Source of the DNA: Lachnospiraceae bacterium
GTDB lineage: Bacteria > Bacillota > Clostridia > Lachnospirales > Anaerotignaceae
DNA: 64,000 nt
NCBI GenBank assembly: GCA_019422065.1
Contig: JAHZEA010000004.1
Location: 62,001-126,000 of the forward strand
Direction of reading: 5' to 3'
The number at the start of each line of letters is the position of its first letter. Positions within the stretch are counted from its first letter, which is position 1. Shown piece after piece: positions 1 to 7,567 of the stretch. The position numbers and the translations under genes were made by a program. Below the pieces are notes generated by a model. The model was not told the origin of the DNA. It made no database searches and saw only the letters and a program-made list of their open reading frames with translations.

Positions 1-12
1 GTGTTTGTCTTT

Positions 13-41
13 GAATAAATTTATTTTTAAGGGCAAGACTA
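13..41 (+). promoter_or_regulatory. Candidate SigF/SigG-type promoter of gpr
   Basis: A GAATA motif (13-17) is followed, after 14 nt, by GGCAAGACTA (32-41). The second element fits the SigF -10 pattern GGnnAnAMTR, and the first resembles the -35 of forespore sigma factors. Bacillus gpr is transcribed by SigF and SigG, so the match makes biological sense. Motif evidence only; no transcript data. Confidence 0.5.
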
Positions 42-74
42 TTTTTAAAATACAGCTGATTTGGAGGCGGAATA

Positions 75-1058
75 ATGAGAAATATAAGCAATATCCGTAC
101 AGACCTTGCCCTTGAGGCAAGAGAAGCTTTAACCAACGAACAGGCTCCTGAAATTGACGGTGTAATATATAAAACAGAAAAAGACGATATAATGGAAATA
201 ACAACAGTGGATATAGAAAACGAAATAGGCAGCCAAACAATGGGTAAGCCGGTTGGAACTTATATTACAATAGAGTCAGAATATATGCGGGACAATGATA
301 TACAGGCGCAAAAGAAAATAACAGAAGCACTCAGTCAAAAGCTTGGAGAGCTTATTAAACCTGAAAAGAATAAAAAAGCCCTTATTGTGGGCCTTGGCAA
401 CTGGAATGTTACGCCTGACGCTTTAGGCCCTAAAGTAGTAAATAGAATACTTGTAACACGGCACATATTAGAGAGCATACCAGAGGATATAAGGGATTCT
501 GTGGGCAATGTAGCGGCTGTTTCCCCGGGTGTATTAGGCATAACTGGCATTGAAACAGCGGAAATAATTAAAGGCATAACACAAAGAGTTAAGCCTGATG
601 TAATTATAGCTATAGATGCATTGGCGGCCAGAAGTGTAAGCCGTATTAACTCCACTATACAGCTTTCAGATACCGGCATAAGCCCGGGAGCAGGTATAGG
701 CAATTGCCGTACGCCTTTAAACGAAGAAACAATGGGTGTGCCTGTTATAGCCGTAGGCGTGCCTACAGTAGTAGATGCCGCAACACTTGTAAATGACACA
801 TTTGACGGTATATTAACTTCTATGCTCGAAAAAAACGGCTATGAGAGCCAAACAGCAAAAAGCATTAAGCATATTTGTGACGAGGATAAGTTTGATGATA
901 TACTTTCTGCTCTTGAACCATATTCCGGCAATATGTTTGTTACACCAAAGGAAGTTGACGCTGTTATAGAGCGTCTTTCAGATATAATAGCTAATGCCGT
1001 AAACATGGTTCTGCACCCAGTTATTGATATTGAGGATGTAAAAAATTTCTCATTTTAA
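75..1058 (+). CDS. gpr: GPR endopeptidase (spore germination protease)
   Basis: Degrades small acid-soluble spore proteins when spores germinate and is stored in the forespore as an inactive zymogen. The 327-aa product matches GPR along its length: the N-terminal NIRTDLALEARE block corresponds to the processing region of the Bacillus enzyme, followed by the hallmark IVGLGNWNVTPDALGP (about residues 105-120), GITGIETAEIIKG, IAIDALAAR and GVPVIAVGVPTVVDA. The ATG has an SD GGAGG at 63-67 with 7-nt spacing. A forespore-type promoter motif lies directly upstream (13-41). The usual partner spoIIP is not next to it here. Family assignment is secure; the exact self-cleavage site is inferred. Confidence 0.97.
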   Translation: MRNISNIRTDLALEAREALTNEQAPEIDGVIYKTEKDDIMEITTVDIENEIGSQTMGKPVGTYITIESEYMRDNDIQAQKKITEALSQKLGELIKPEKNKKALIVGLGNWNVTPDALGPKVVNRILVTRHILESIPEDIRDSVGNVAAVSPGVLGITGIETAEIIKGITQRVKPDVIIAIDALAARSVSRINSTIQLSDTGISPGAGIGNCRTPLNEETMGVPVIAVGVPTVVDAATLVNDTFDGILTSMLEKNGYESQTAKSIKHICDEDKFDDILSALEPYSGNMFVTPKEVDAVIERLSDIIANAVNMVLHPVIDIEDVKNFSF

Positions 1059-1198
1059 TAATTTAATTGCAGTATCATACCAAAACTGAAAGTTAATTGA
1101 AAAAGCATTTTTTAACATATTAGCATAAATAATGATTAAATAAACTGTATTTTATTGTATAATTTTTTTTGTTTTTAATGTCTATTGCTAAAACACTC

Positions 1199-1250
1199 TT
1201 GACATGATTGTTGAAAGGATATAATATAATAAGAGCGGCTTTATGCCGCT
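1199..1250 (+). promoter_or_regulatory. Candidate promoter and leader hairpin of rny
   Basis: A consensus TTGACA (1199-1204) precedes two overlapping TATAAT hexamers (1220-1225 and 1225-1230), so the spacer is 15 or 20 nt, neither ideal. A short GC hairpin follows in the presumed 5' leader: AGCGGC (1234-1239), loop TTTAT, GCCGCT (1245-1250). It has no T-run, so it is not a terminator; it could protect the 5' end or be a processing site. Confidence 0.45.
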
Positions 1251-1282
1251 AATAGTGTGTACTTTGAAAATTTTATAAGGGG

Positions 1283-2830
1283 GTGTTTCCGATAATACTT
1301 TATATTGTTATTGGAGCAGTTATTGGAATACTTCTTGGCTTAGTAATAGGCATTAACTATAGAAAACGCATTGCGGAAGCTAAAATCGGTGTTGCTGAAG
1401 ACAAAGCAGAAAAAATAGTTGAAGATGCTAAAAAAGAAGCGGAAAACAAAAAGAAAGAAATTCTGCTTGAGGCTAAGGAAGAAAGTATAAAAACCAAAAA
1501 CGAACTTGAACGAGAAGTAAGGGAAAGACGAAACGAGCTTTCAAGAACCGAAAGACGTCTTGTGCAGAAAGAGGAAACTCTTGACCGCAAGGCTGATTCT
1601 TATGAGAAAAAAGAAGAACAGCTTAACAAGAAAATTGAAGAACTTGAAAGCCAGAAGGCCGAAGTTGAGGTTCTTCACACTAAACAGATTGAGGAACTTG
1701 AACGAATTTCAGGCCTTACAAGAGACGAAGCCAAAAACTATTTGCTTAACATTATAGAAAACGATGTTAAGCACGAAGCCGCTATTATGGTTAGAGAAAT
1801 AGAGGCTAAGGCTAAAATGGATGCTGACAAAAAGTCTAAAGAAATAGTGGCAAACGCTATTCAAAGATGTGCTGTAGACCACGTAACCGAAACTACTGTT
1901 TCAGTTGTTCAGCTGCCTAACGATGAAATGAAGGGAAGAATTATAGGCCGTGAGGGCAGAAATATACGTGCCCTTGAAACACTTACCGGTATTGACTTAA
2001 TTATAGACGATACTCCGGAGGCTGTTATACTTTCCGGCTTTGACCCTGTAAGACGTGAAATAGCCAGAATTGCTCTTGAAAAACTTATCGTTGACGGCCG
2101 TGTTCATCCGTCACGTATTGAGGAAATGGTTGAAAAGGCCAAAAAAGAAGTTGAGGTTATTATACGTGAAGAAGGCGAAGCAGCTACATTTGAAACAGGC
2201 GTTAATGGCCTGCATCCTGAAATAGTTCGCCTTTTAGGTAAGCTTAAATATAGGACAAGCTATGGACAAAATGTACTTAAACACTCAATAGAGGTTTCAC
2301 ATTTGGCCGGTATTATGGCAGCAGAGCTTGGCGTGGATGTTAATACAGCCAAAAGAGCCGGCTTGCTTCATGACATAGGAAAGAGCATTGACCATGAGGT
2401 TGAAGGCTCTCATGTTAGCATTGGCGTAAGCTTACTTAAAAAACATAGAGAATCCGATATAATTATTAACGCTGTTGAAGCACACCACGGCGATGTTGAC
2501 CCTCAGTCTATAGTAGCTGTTCTTGTTCAGGCGGCTGACGCTATTTCTGCGGCAAGACCGGGAGCAAGACGCGAAACTCTTGAAAGCTACATCAAGAGAC
2601 TTGAAAAGCTTGAGGAAATCGGCGATAACTTCAAAGGCGTTGAAAAATCTTTTGCTATACAGGCAGGCCGTGAGTTAAGAATTATTGTTATACCTGAGGA
2701 GGTAGGCGACGATAACCTTACACTTTTGGCAAGAGATATAGCAAAGAGAATAGAAGATGAGCTTGAGTATCCGGGTCAGATTAAAGTAAGCCTTATTAGG
2801 GAAACAAGAGCTACAGAATACGCTAAATAA
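1283..2830 (+). CDS. rny: Ribonuclease Y
   Basis: Membrane-anchored endoribonuclease that starts bulk mRNA turnover in Firmicutes. The 515-aa protein has one N-terminal membrane helix (about 3-25), a long charged coiled coil (about 30-140), a KH RNA-binding domain with GRIIGREGRNIRALE (about 212-226), and an HD phosphohydrolase domain with LLHDIGKSIDHE. Length and order match Bacillus RNase Y (520 aa). The start is odd. GTG 1283 aligns with the family N-terminus, but the only SD-like run (AAGGGG) abuts it with no spacing; the codon at normal SD distance (1292) is ATA. A strong terminator follows at 2835. It is monocistronic. Confidence 0.96.
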   Translation: MFPIILYIVIGAVIGILLGLVIGINYRKRIAEAKIGVAEDKAEKIVEDAKKEAENKKKEILLEAKEESIKTKNELEREVRERRNELSRTERRLVQKEETLDRKADSYEKKEEQLNKKIEELESQKAEVEVLHTKQIEELERISGLTRDEAKNYLLNIIENDVKHEAAIMVREIEAKAKMDADKKSKEIVANAIQRCAVDHVTETTVSVVQLPNDEMKGRIIGREGRNIRALETLTGIDLIIDDTPEAVILSGFDPVRREIARIALEKLIVDGRVHPSRIEEMVEKAKKEVEVIIREEGEAATFETGVNGLHPEIVRLLGKLKYRTSYGQNVLKHSIEVSHLAGIMAAELGVDVNTAKRAGLLHDIGKSIDHEVEGSHVSIGVSLLKKHRESDIIINAVEAHHGDVDPQSIVAVLVQAADAISAARPGARRETLESYIKRLEKLEEIGDNFKGVEKSFAIQAGRELRIIVIPEEVGDDNLTLLARDIAKRIEDELEYPGQIKVSLIRETRATEYAK

Positions 2831-2834
2831 ATTA

Positions 2835-2866
2835 AAAGCAGGACGAAACTGTCCTGCTTTTTTGCT
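2835..2866 (+). terminator. Rho-independent terminator of rny
   Basis: Perfect 10-bp stem AAAGCAGGAC (2835-2844) / GTCCTGCTTT (2851-2860) with loop GAAACT and a following T-run. Confidence 0.9.
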
Positions 2867-2940
2867 GTTTTTCTGTATGAAGTAAATAATTTTTAAAACA
2901 AAGTTACAATATAAATGATATTGAAAATTAAAAAGCCAGA

Positions 2941-3040
2941 TATTGTTATTAAAACCGTTATAAAAAATTATTATAAAAAACCGTACAAAAAATTATTAGA
3001 AAATAAATTTTGTACGGTTTAATTATTTATAATAACAATA
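2941..3040. repeat. Nested inverted repeat between convergent rny and parC
   Basis: The inner arms AAACCGTACAAAA (2978-2990) and TTTTGTACGGTTT (3008-3020) are perfect over 13 bp. Outer arms TATTGTTATTA (2941-2951) and TAATAACAATA (3030-3040) pair over 11 bp around them. The inner stem could terminate parC transcription on the minus strand. The nested outer arms go beyond what a simple terminator needs. Confidence 0.7.
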
Positions 3041-3098
3041 ATTAAATACAGTTTTATAGGCTGTTTTTAATGCAGTTAAAATAAATAATAAATAATAC

Positions 3099-5318
3099 TT
3101 AATAATCTGTATTCAATGATATTTGTTTTTCAGCTTTGTCATCATCGGTTATAAAATGTCCTGTAGACGGTATTTTAGCTGTACGGTAAAACTCTATATT
3201 CTGACTTTTAAACTCGTCAGCTGGCATAACATTTGTTATTGAGCTGTTTTTCTTTAAAGTATAAAGCTGTACTCCGCCTGATGTTTTAGTTGCACTTAAC
3301 GGAATAAGTGATGTATTAAACAGGCATGCTTTGTCGTTATCCCTTGTAAGTACAAAGTCCGCATCCTCATTTAAAAATGTCATAAATATAAGCCGTGATT
3401 TTGAAGAATAGGCGTTTATAAGGCGTTTTCTGTTTGTTTTTGTTTTGTAGGCTTCAAGAGGTATTTTAACGGCCTTTCCGTTTTCAAAAACAAGAAACAT
3501 TAAACCGGAGTAATCAATAGTAGATGTAACAAAAAGTATTTTCTCGTTTTCTTCCATATCCAGCATGTTTGGCAGATAATCACCAAGGGAGCTGGCTTTT
3601 GAGTCCTGAACATCACTCAATTTAAGCTTATACACATTAAACATATCTGAGAAGAATAAAAGCTCAGCTTTGTTTGTGCTTTCTTCCTCAATAATTATTT
3701 TGTCGTCTTCTTTAAGCTTGTGCTCTCCGGCTGTACGTAACGAAACAAGGCTTATTTTCTTAAAATAGTTCTGTTCTGTAAGGAATATTTTAAGAGCATA
3801 GTCCTCTATAAGGTTTTCTTCCGGTATTTCCTTAACTTCTTCGGCATCTATAATTTCGGTTTTTCTCTCCATACCGTATTTTTTAGCTACTGCCTTAAGC
3901 TGAGAGCATATAATATTTTTTATTTTACGCTCACTGTTAAGGGTGTCGTTAAGGTCCTTAATCTCTTTTTCAAGGTCTCCAAGCTCTTTGGTACGGTTTA
4001 AAATATATTCACGGTTGATATTCCTAAGCTTAATTTCGGCTATATATTCCGCCTGTTTTTCGTCTATATCAAAGCCTGACATAAGGTTTGGAACAACGTC
4101 TTTTTCCAGCTCTGTATGGCGTATAATGGCTATGGCTTTGTCTATATCAGCCAGTATTTTTTCAAGGCCTTGTAAAAGATGAAGCTTGGTGCCTTTCTTT
4201 TCTATATCATAAGCTATCTGGCCTTTTATAGATTTTATTCTAAAATTCTTCCAGTTTTCCAATATTTCGGCAATACCCATTGTTTTTGGGTGTCCGTCTA
4301 TAAGTATGTTAAAGTTACAGCTGAAAGTGTCGGAAAGCGGTGTCTGCTGATAAAGCTTGTGCATTAAAATTTCAACATTGGTGTTTCGGCGAACATCTAT
4401 GGCTATTTTAAGTCCGCCAAGGTCTGTTTCGTCACGAACGTCGGTTATTTCTTTTATTTTGCCTGACTTTATAAGCTGAACTATTTTGTCTATAATGCTT
4501 TCAATATTGGTGGAGTATGGTATTTCGGTTACTTCAATGCAGTTGTTTTTGGAATCAAAATTGTATTTTGCATAAAGCCTGAAACTACCTCGGCCTGTTG
4601 AATAAATCTGCTCTATTTCGGAACGGTTGTAAAGCAGTTTTCCGCCTCCAGGAAAGTCTGGGGCTTTTAATGTTGAAAGTATGTCCGCTTGTGGATTATT
4701 AATATATTCAACAGCAGTTTTGCAAACTTCTTCAAGGTTAAAACTGCATATAGAGCTTGCCATGCCTACGGCAATGCCTTGATTAGGGTTTACAAGTACG
4801 TTAGGAAACGTTGTAGGTAAAAGAAGAGGTTCTTTTGTTGTTGCGTCGTAGTTATCAACAAATTCAACTGTATTTTTGTCTATATCCGCGAATATTTCGG
4901 CACAAATAGGGGATAACTTAACCTCTGTGTACCTTGGTGCGGCATAGGCCATGTCGCGGGAATACTGTTTGCCGAAATTTCCTTTTGAGTCTACAAAAGG
5001 GTGCAAAAGAGAACAGTTACCTTCTGTAAGTCGCACCATTGTTTCGTATATTGCGGCGTCACCATGTGGGTTAAGACGCATTGTCTGGCCTACAACATTA
5101 GATGATTTTGTTCTGTTTCCTGTTAAAAGCCCCATTTTATACATTGTATAAAGGAGCTTTCTGTGTGACGGTTTAAAACCGTCTATTTCTGGTATAGCTC
5201 TTGAAACAATAACACTCATAGCATAAGGCATGTAGTTAAGTTCAAGGGTATCTGTTATTATTTGCTGAGATATTTTTTCCGGCTTTATTTCTTCCGGTTT
5301 TTTGGTTTTTTTTGCCAT
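3099..5318 (-). CDS. parC: DNA topoisomerase IV subunit A (ParC/GyrA family)
   Basis: Breakage-reunion subunit of a type IIA topoisomerase (739 aa), pairing with the ATPase subunit encoded just upstream. Visible features are the N-terminal ALPEIDG-like segment (AIPEIDGFKPSHRKLLY, about 41-57), the QRDR NPHGDAAIYE (83-92), the catalytic tyrosine in APRYTEV (Y130), the ITDVRDETD region, and a C-terminal beta-pinwheel-like domain from about 520. The residue equivalent to E. coli GyrA S83 / ParC S80 is alanine (A88). The position equivalent to GyrA D87 / ParC E84 is glutamate (E92), as in ParC proteins. The ATG is 18 bp downstream of the parE stop, so the two form an operon. A true gyrA-gyrB pair is expected elsewhere. 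Confidence 0.93.
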   Translation of the reverse strand: MAKKTKKPEEIKPEKISQQIITDTLELNYMPYAMSVIVSRAIPEIDGFKPSHRKLLYTMYKMGLLTGNRTKSSNVVGQTMRLNPHGDAAIYETMVRLTEGNCSLLHPFVDSKGNFGKQYSRDMAYAAPRYTEVKLSPICAEIFADIDKNTVEFVDNYDATTKEPLLLPTTFPNVLVNPNQGIAVGMASSICSFNLEEVCKTAVEYINNPQADILSTLKAPDFPGGGKLLYNRSEIEQIYSTGRGSFRLYAKYNFDSKNNCIEVTEIPYSTNIESIIDKIVQLIKSGKIKEITDVRDETDLGGLKIAIDVRRNTNVEILMHKLYQQTPLSDTFSCNFNILIDGHPKTMGIAEILENWKNFRIKSIKGQIAYDIEKKGTKLHLLQGLEKILADIDKAIAIIRHTELEKDVVPNLMSGFDIDEKQAEYIAEIKLRNINREYILNRTKELGDLEKEIKDLNDTLNSERKIKNIICSQLKAVAKKYGMERKTEIIDAEEVKEIPEENLIEDYALKIFLTEQNYFKKISLVSLRTAGEHKLKEDDKIIIEEESTNKAELLFFSDMFNVYKLKLSDVQDSKASSLGDYLPNMLDMEENEKILFVTSTIDYSGLMFLVFENGKAVKIPLEAYKTKTNRKRLINAYSSKSRLIFMTFLNEDADFVLTRDNDKACLFNTSLIPLSATKTSGGVQLYTLKKNSSITNVMPADEFKSQNIEFYRTAKIPSTGHFITDDDKAEKQISLNTDY

Positions 5319-5336
5319 TTTATCACCTGTTAATTA

Positions 5337-7313
5337 TCAGCTTATGTCGCTGAAATCTATATATTTATAGCCTTCCTGTTCAATATGCTCTTTTCTGCCT
5401 TTAAGGTTTTCGCCTAAAAGCAGTTCAAAAACCTGCTGAGTTATATCTTCGTCAGAAGGCATTACCTGTATAAGGCGCCTTGTTTGTGGGTTCATTGTTG
5501 TTTCCCACATCATTTCCGGCTGGTTCTCGCCAAGACCTTTTGAACGCTGAATTGTATATTTGCCTTTTAATTTTGATATAATGCTTGTTTTTTCGGCTTC
5601 GGAATAAGCAAAGTATGTGTTTTTGCCGCTTGTTATTTCAAAAAGCGGAGATTCGGCTATAAATACTTTCTTTTCTTTAATAAGTGTTGGAACAAGCCTG
5701 TAAAGCATTGTAAGTATTAAAGTCCTTATCTGATAGCCGTCAACATCGGCATCAGTGCAGATTATAATTTTGCTCCATTTAAGCTGGCTTAAATCAAAGG
5801 AGTTCATGTCTGAGTGTTTTGTTTTTATCTCAACTCCGCAGCCAAGAACTTTTAAAAGGTCTGTTATAATATCGCTTTTGAATATTTTGTCATAATCTGA
5901 TTTAAGGCAGTTAAGTATTTTACCCCTAACCGGCATTATAGCCTGAAATTCCGCGTCACGGCCAAGTTTGCAGGCACCTAAAGCCGAGTCACCCTCAACT
6001 ATATAAATTTCCCGGCGGGATACGTCTTTTGTACGGCAGTTTACAAATTTTTCTACACGATTATTAATATCAAGGCTGCCTGTAAGCTTCTTTCTTATGG
6101 AAACCCTTGTTTTTTCCGCTGTTTCACGGCTTCGTTTATTTGCCAGAACCTGAGAGGCTATTTTATCGGCATCCATTTTATTTTCAATAAAATAAATTTC
6201 AAGCTGGTGCTTAAAATAGTCCGTCATTGCTTCCTGTATAAATTTGTTTGTTATGGATTTTTTTGTCTGGTTTTCGTAGCTTGTGATTGTAGAAAAAGAG
6301 TTGATTATAAGTATAAGGCTGTCTTGTATATCTTGGAAAGTGATTTTTTTCTCGTCTTTTTTGTAAAGATTGTTTTGTTTTAAATACTTGTCTATGGCAT
6401 AAACAAAGGAGCTTTTTACGGCTTTATCCGGTGAGCCGCCATATTCAAGAAAACTGGAATTGTGGAAGTACTGTATAGTGTTTATTTCATTGTTAAAACA
6501 AAAAGCGGCTTCAAATTTAAGCTTATATTCCGGTTTATCCTCACGGTCGCGGCCGGTAGTTTCGTTTTGAAGATAGCAAACGGAAGTTATGCCCTTACCG
6601 TTATCAAGCTCGTTAGCGTAATCGCTTATGCCGTTTTCGTACTTAAATGAAGTGACCTCTCCTGTATTTTCATCTTTAAATATAAATTCCAGCCCGGCAT
6701 TTACTATTGCCTGTTTTTTAAGCATGTCGTGGAAGTAATCCGGAGAAATATCAATGTCGGTAAAAACGTCAATATCGGGCTTCCATTTTATAATTGTTCC
6801 TGTTGTTTTTAAGTCAGACGGCTCTTTTTTAAGTCCGCCTATGTTTTCGCCTTTTTCAAAATGCAGTGAATATTTAAAACCGTCGCGGTAAACAGTGGCG
6901 TCCATATATTCTGATGAATATTGTGTGGCGCATGTTCCAAGACCGTTTAAGCCAAGGCTGAATTCGTAATTCTCGCCGGAATTGTTTTTGTACTTGCCTC
7001 CGGCGTATAACTCGCAAAATACCAGCTCCCAGTTAAAGCGGTTTTCGTTTTTGTTAAAATCAACCGGTATTCCGCGGCCATAATCTCGTACTTCTATTGA
7101 TTTGTCTTTAAAAAGCGTAATCTCTATTTTGTTTCCGTAGCCTTCGCGGGCTTCGTCTATTGAGTTTGACACTATCTCAAAAACAGAGTGCTGGCAGCCC
7201 TCTATACCGTCTGAGCCGAATATTACTCCGGGACGAAGGCGCACCCTGTCGGCGCCTTTAAGAGATGTAATGCTTTCGTTATTATAAGTATTTTCAACTG
7301 ATTTTTTTGCCAT
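5337..7313 (-). CDS. parE: DNA topoisomerase IV subunit B (ParE/GyrB family)
   Basis: ATPase and TOPRIM subunit of topoisomerase IV (658 aa). The GHKL ATP-binding motifs are present: SVFEIVSNSIDEA (about 43-55), DYGRGIPV, and GLNGLG in the lid. The TOPRIM domain has IVEGDSALGAC and the metal-binding DADVDG. The C-terminal QRSKGLGE and PQTRRL motifs are typical of GyrB/ParE. It is the first gene of the parE-parC operon. On the minus strand a TTGACA lies upstream (+ coordinates 7380-7385) without a convincing -10 partner. Both subunits begin MAKK. The ParE rather than GyrB label rests on family resemblance and on the partner gene. Confidence 0.93.
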   Translation of the reverse strand: MAKKSVENTYNNESITSLKGADRVRLRPGVIFGSDGIEGCQHSVFEIVSNSIDEAREGYGNKIEITLFKDKSIEVRDYGRGIPVDFNKNENRFNWELVFCELYAGGKYKNNSGENYEFSLGLNGLGTCATQYSSEYMDATVYRDGFKYSLHFEKGENIGGLKKEPSDLKTTGTIIKWKPDIDVFTDIDISPDYFHDMLKKQAIVNAGLEFIFKDENTGEVTSFKYENGISDYANELDNGKGITSVCYLQNETTGRDREDKPEYKLKFEAAFCFNNEINTIQYFHNSSFLEYGGSPDKAVKSSFVYAIDKYLKQNNLYKKDEKKITFQDIQDSLILIINSFSTITSYENQTKKSITNKFIQEAMTDYFKHQLEIYFIENKMDADKIASQVLANKRSRETAEKTRVSIRKKLTGSLDINNRVEKFVNCRTKDVSRREIYIVEGDSALGACKLGRDAEFQAIMPVRGKILNCLKSDYDKIFKSDIITDLLKVLGCGVEIKTKHSDMNSFDLSQLKWSKIIICTDADVDGYQIRTLILTMLYRLVPTLIKEKKVFIAESPLFEITSGKNTYFAYSEAEKTSIISKLKGKYTIQRSKGLGENQPEMMWETTMNPQTRRLIQVMPSDEDITQQVFELLLGENLKGRKEHIEQEGYKYIDFSDIS

Positions 7314-7567
7314 TTCTTACGCACCTTATCTAATTAATAATTAACTGTATTTTATTAGCTTACTTAAAATAAGCTGTATTGTCAAGGCATTAGGCCTTTA
7401 AAAGCCTTTAACAAAAGACGACATAAGTTTATTTGAATGAAATAATGCAATGTGATAATATAAATAATAGTTAAAAATAGATATGGTTTATTATAAAAAA
7501 TTTATAAAAGCGTTATAAAGTGTTATAAAAGAATGGTTTTTATTTGCCTGTTTTAAAGGAGAAAGCA

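Noticed and set aside
335..799. 154-codon minus-strand frame inside gpr
   Set aside because: Antisense shadow of a strongly conserved gene, without an RBS.
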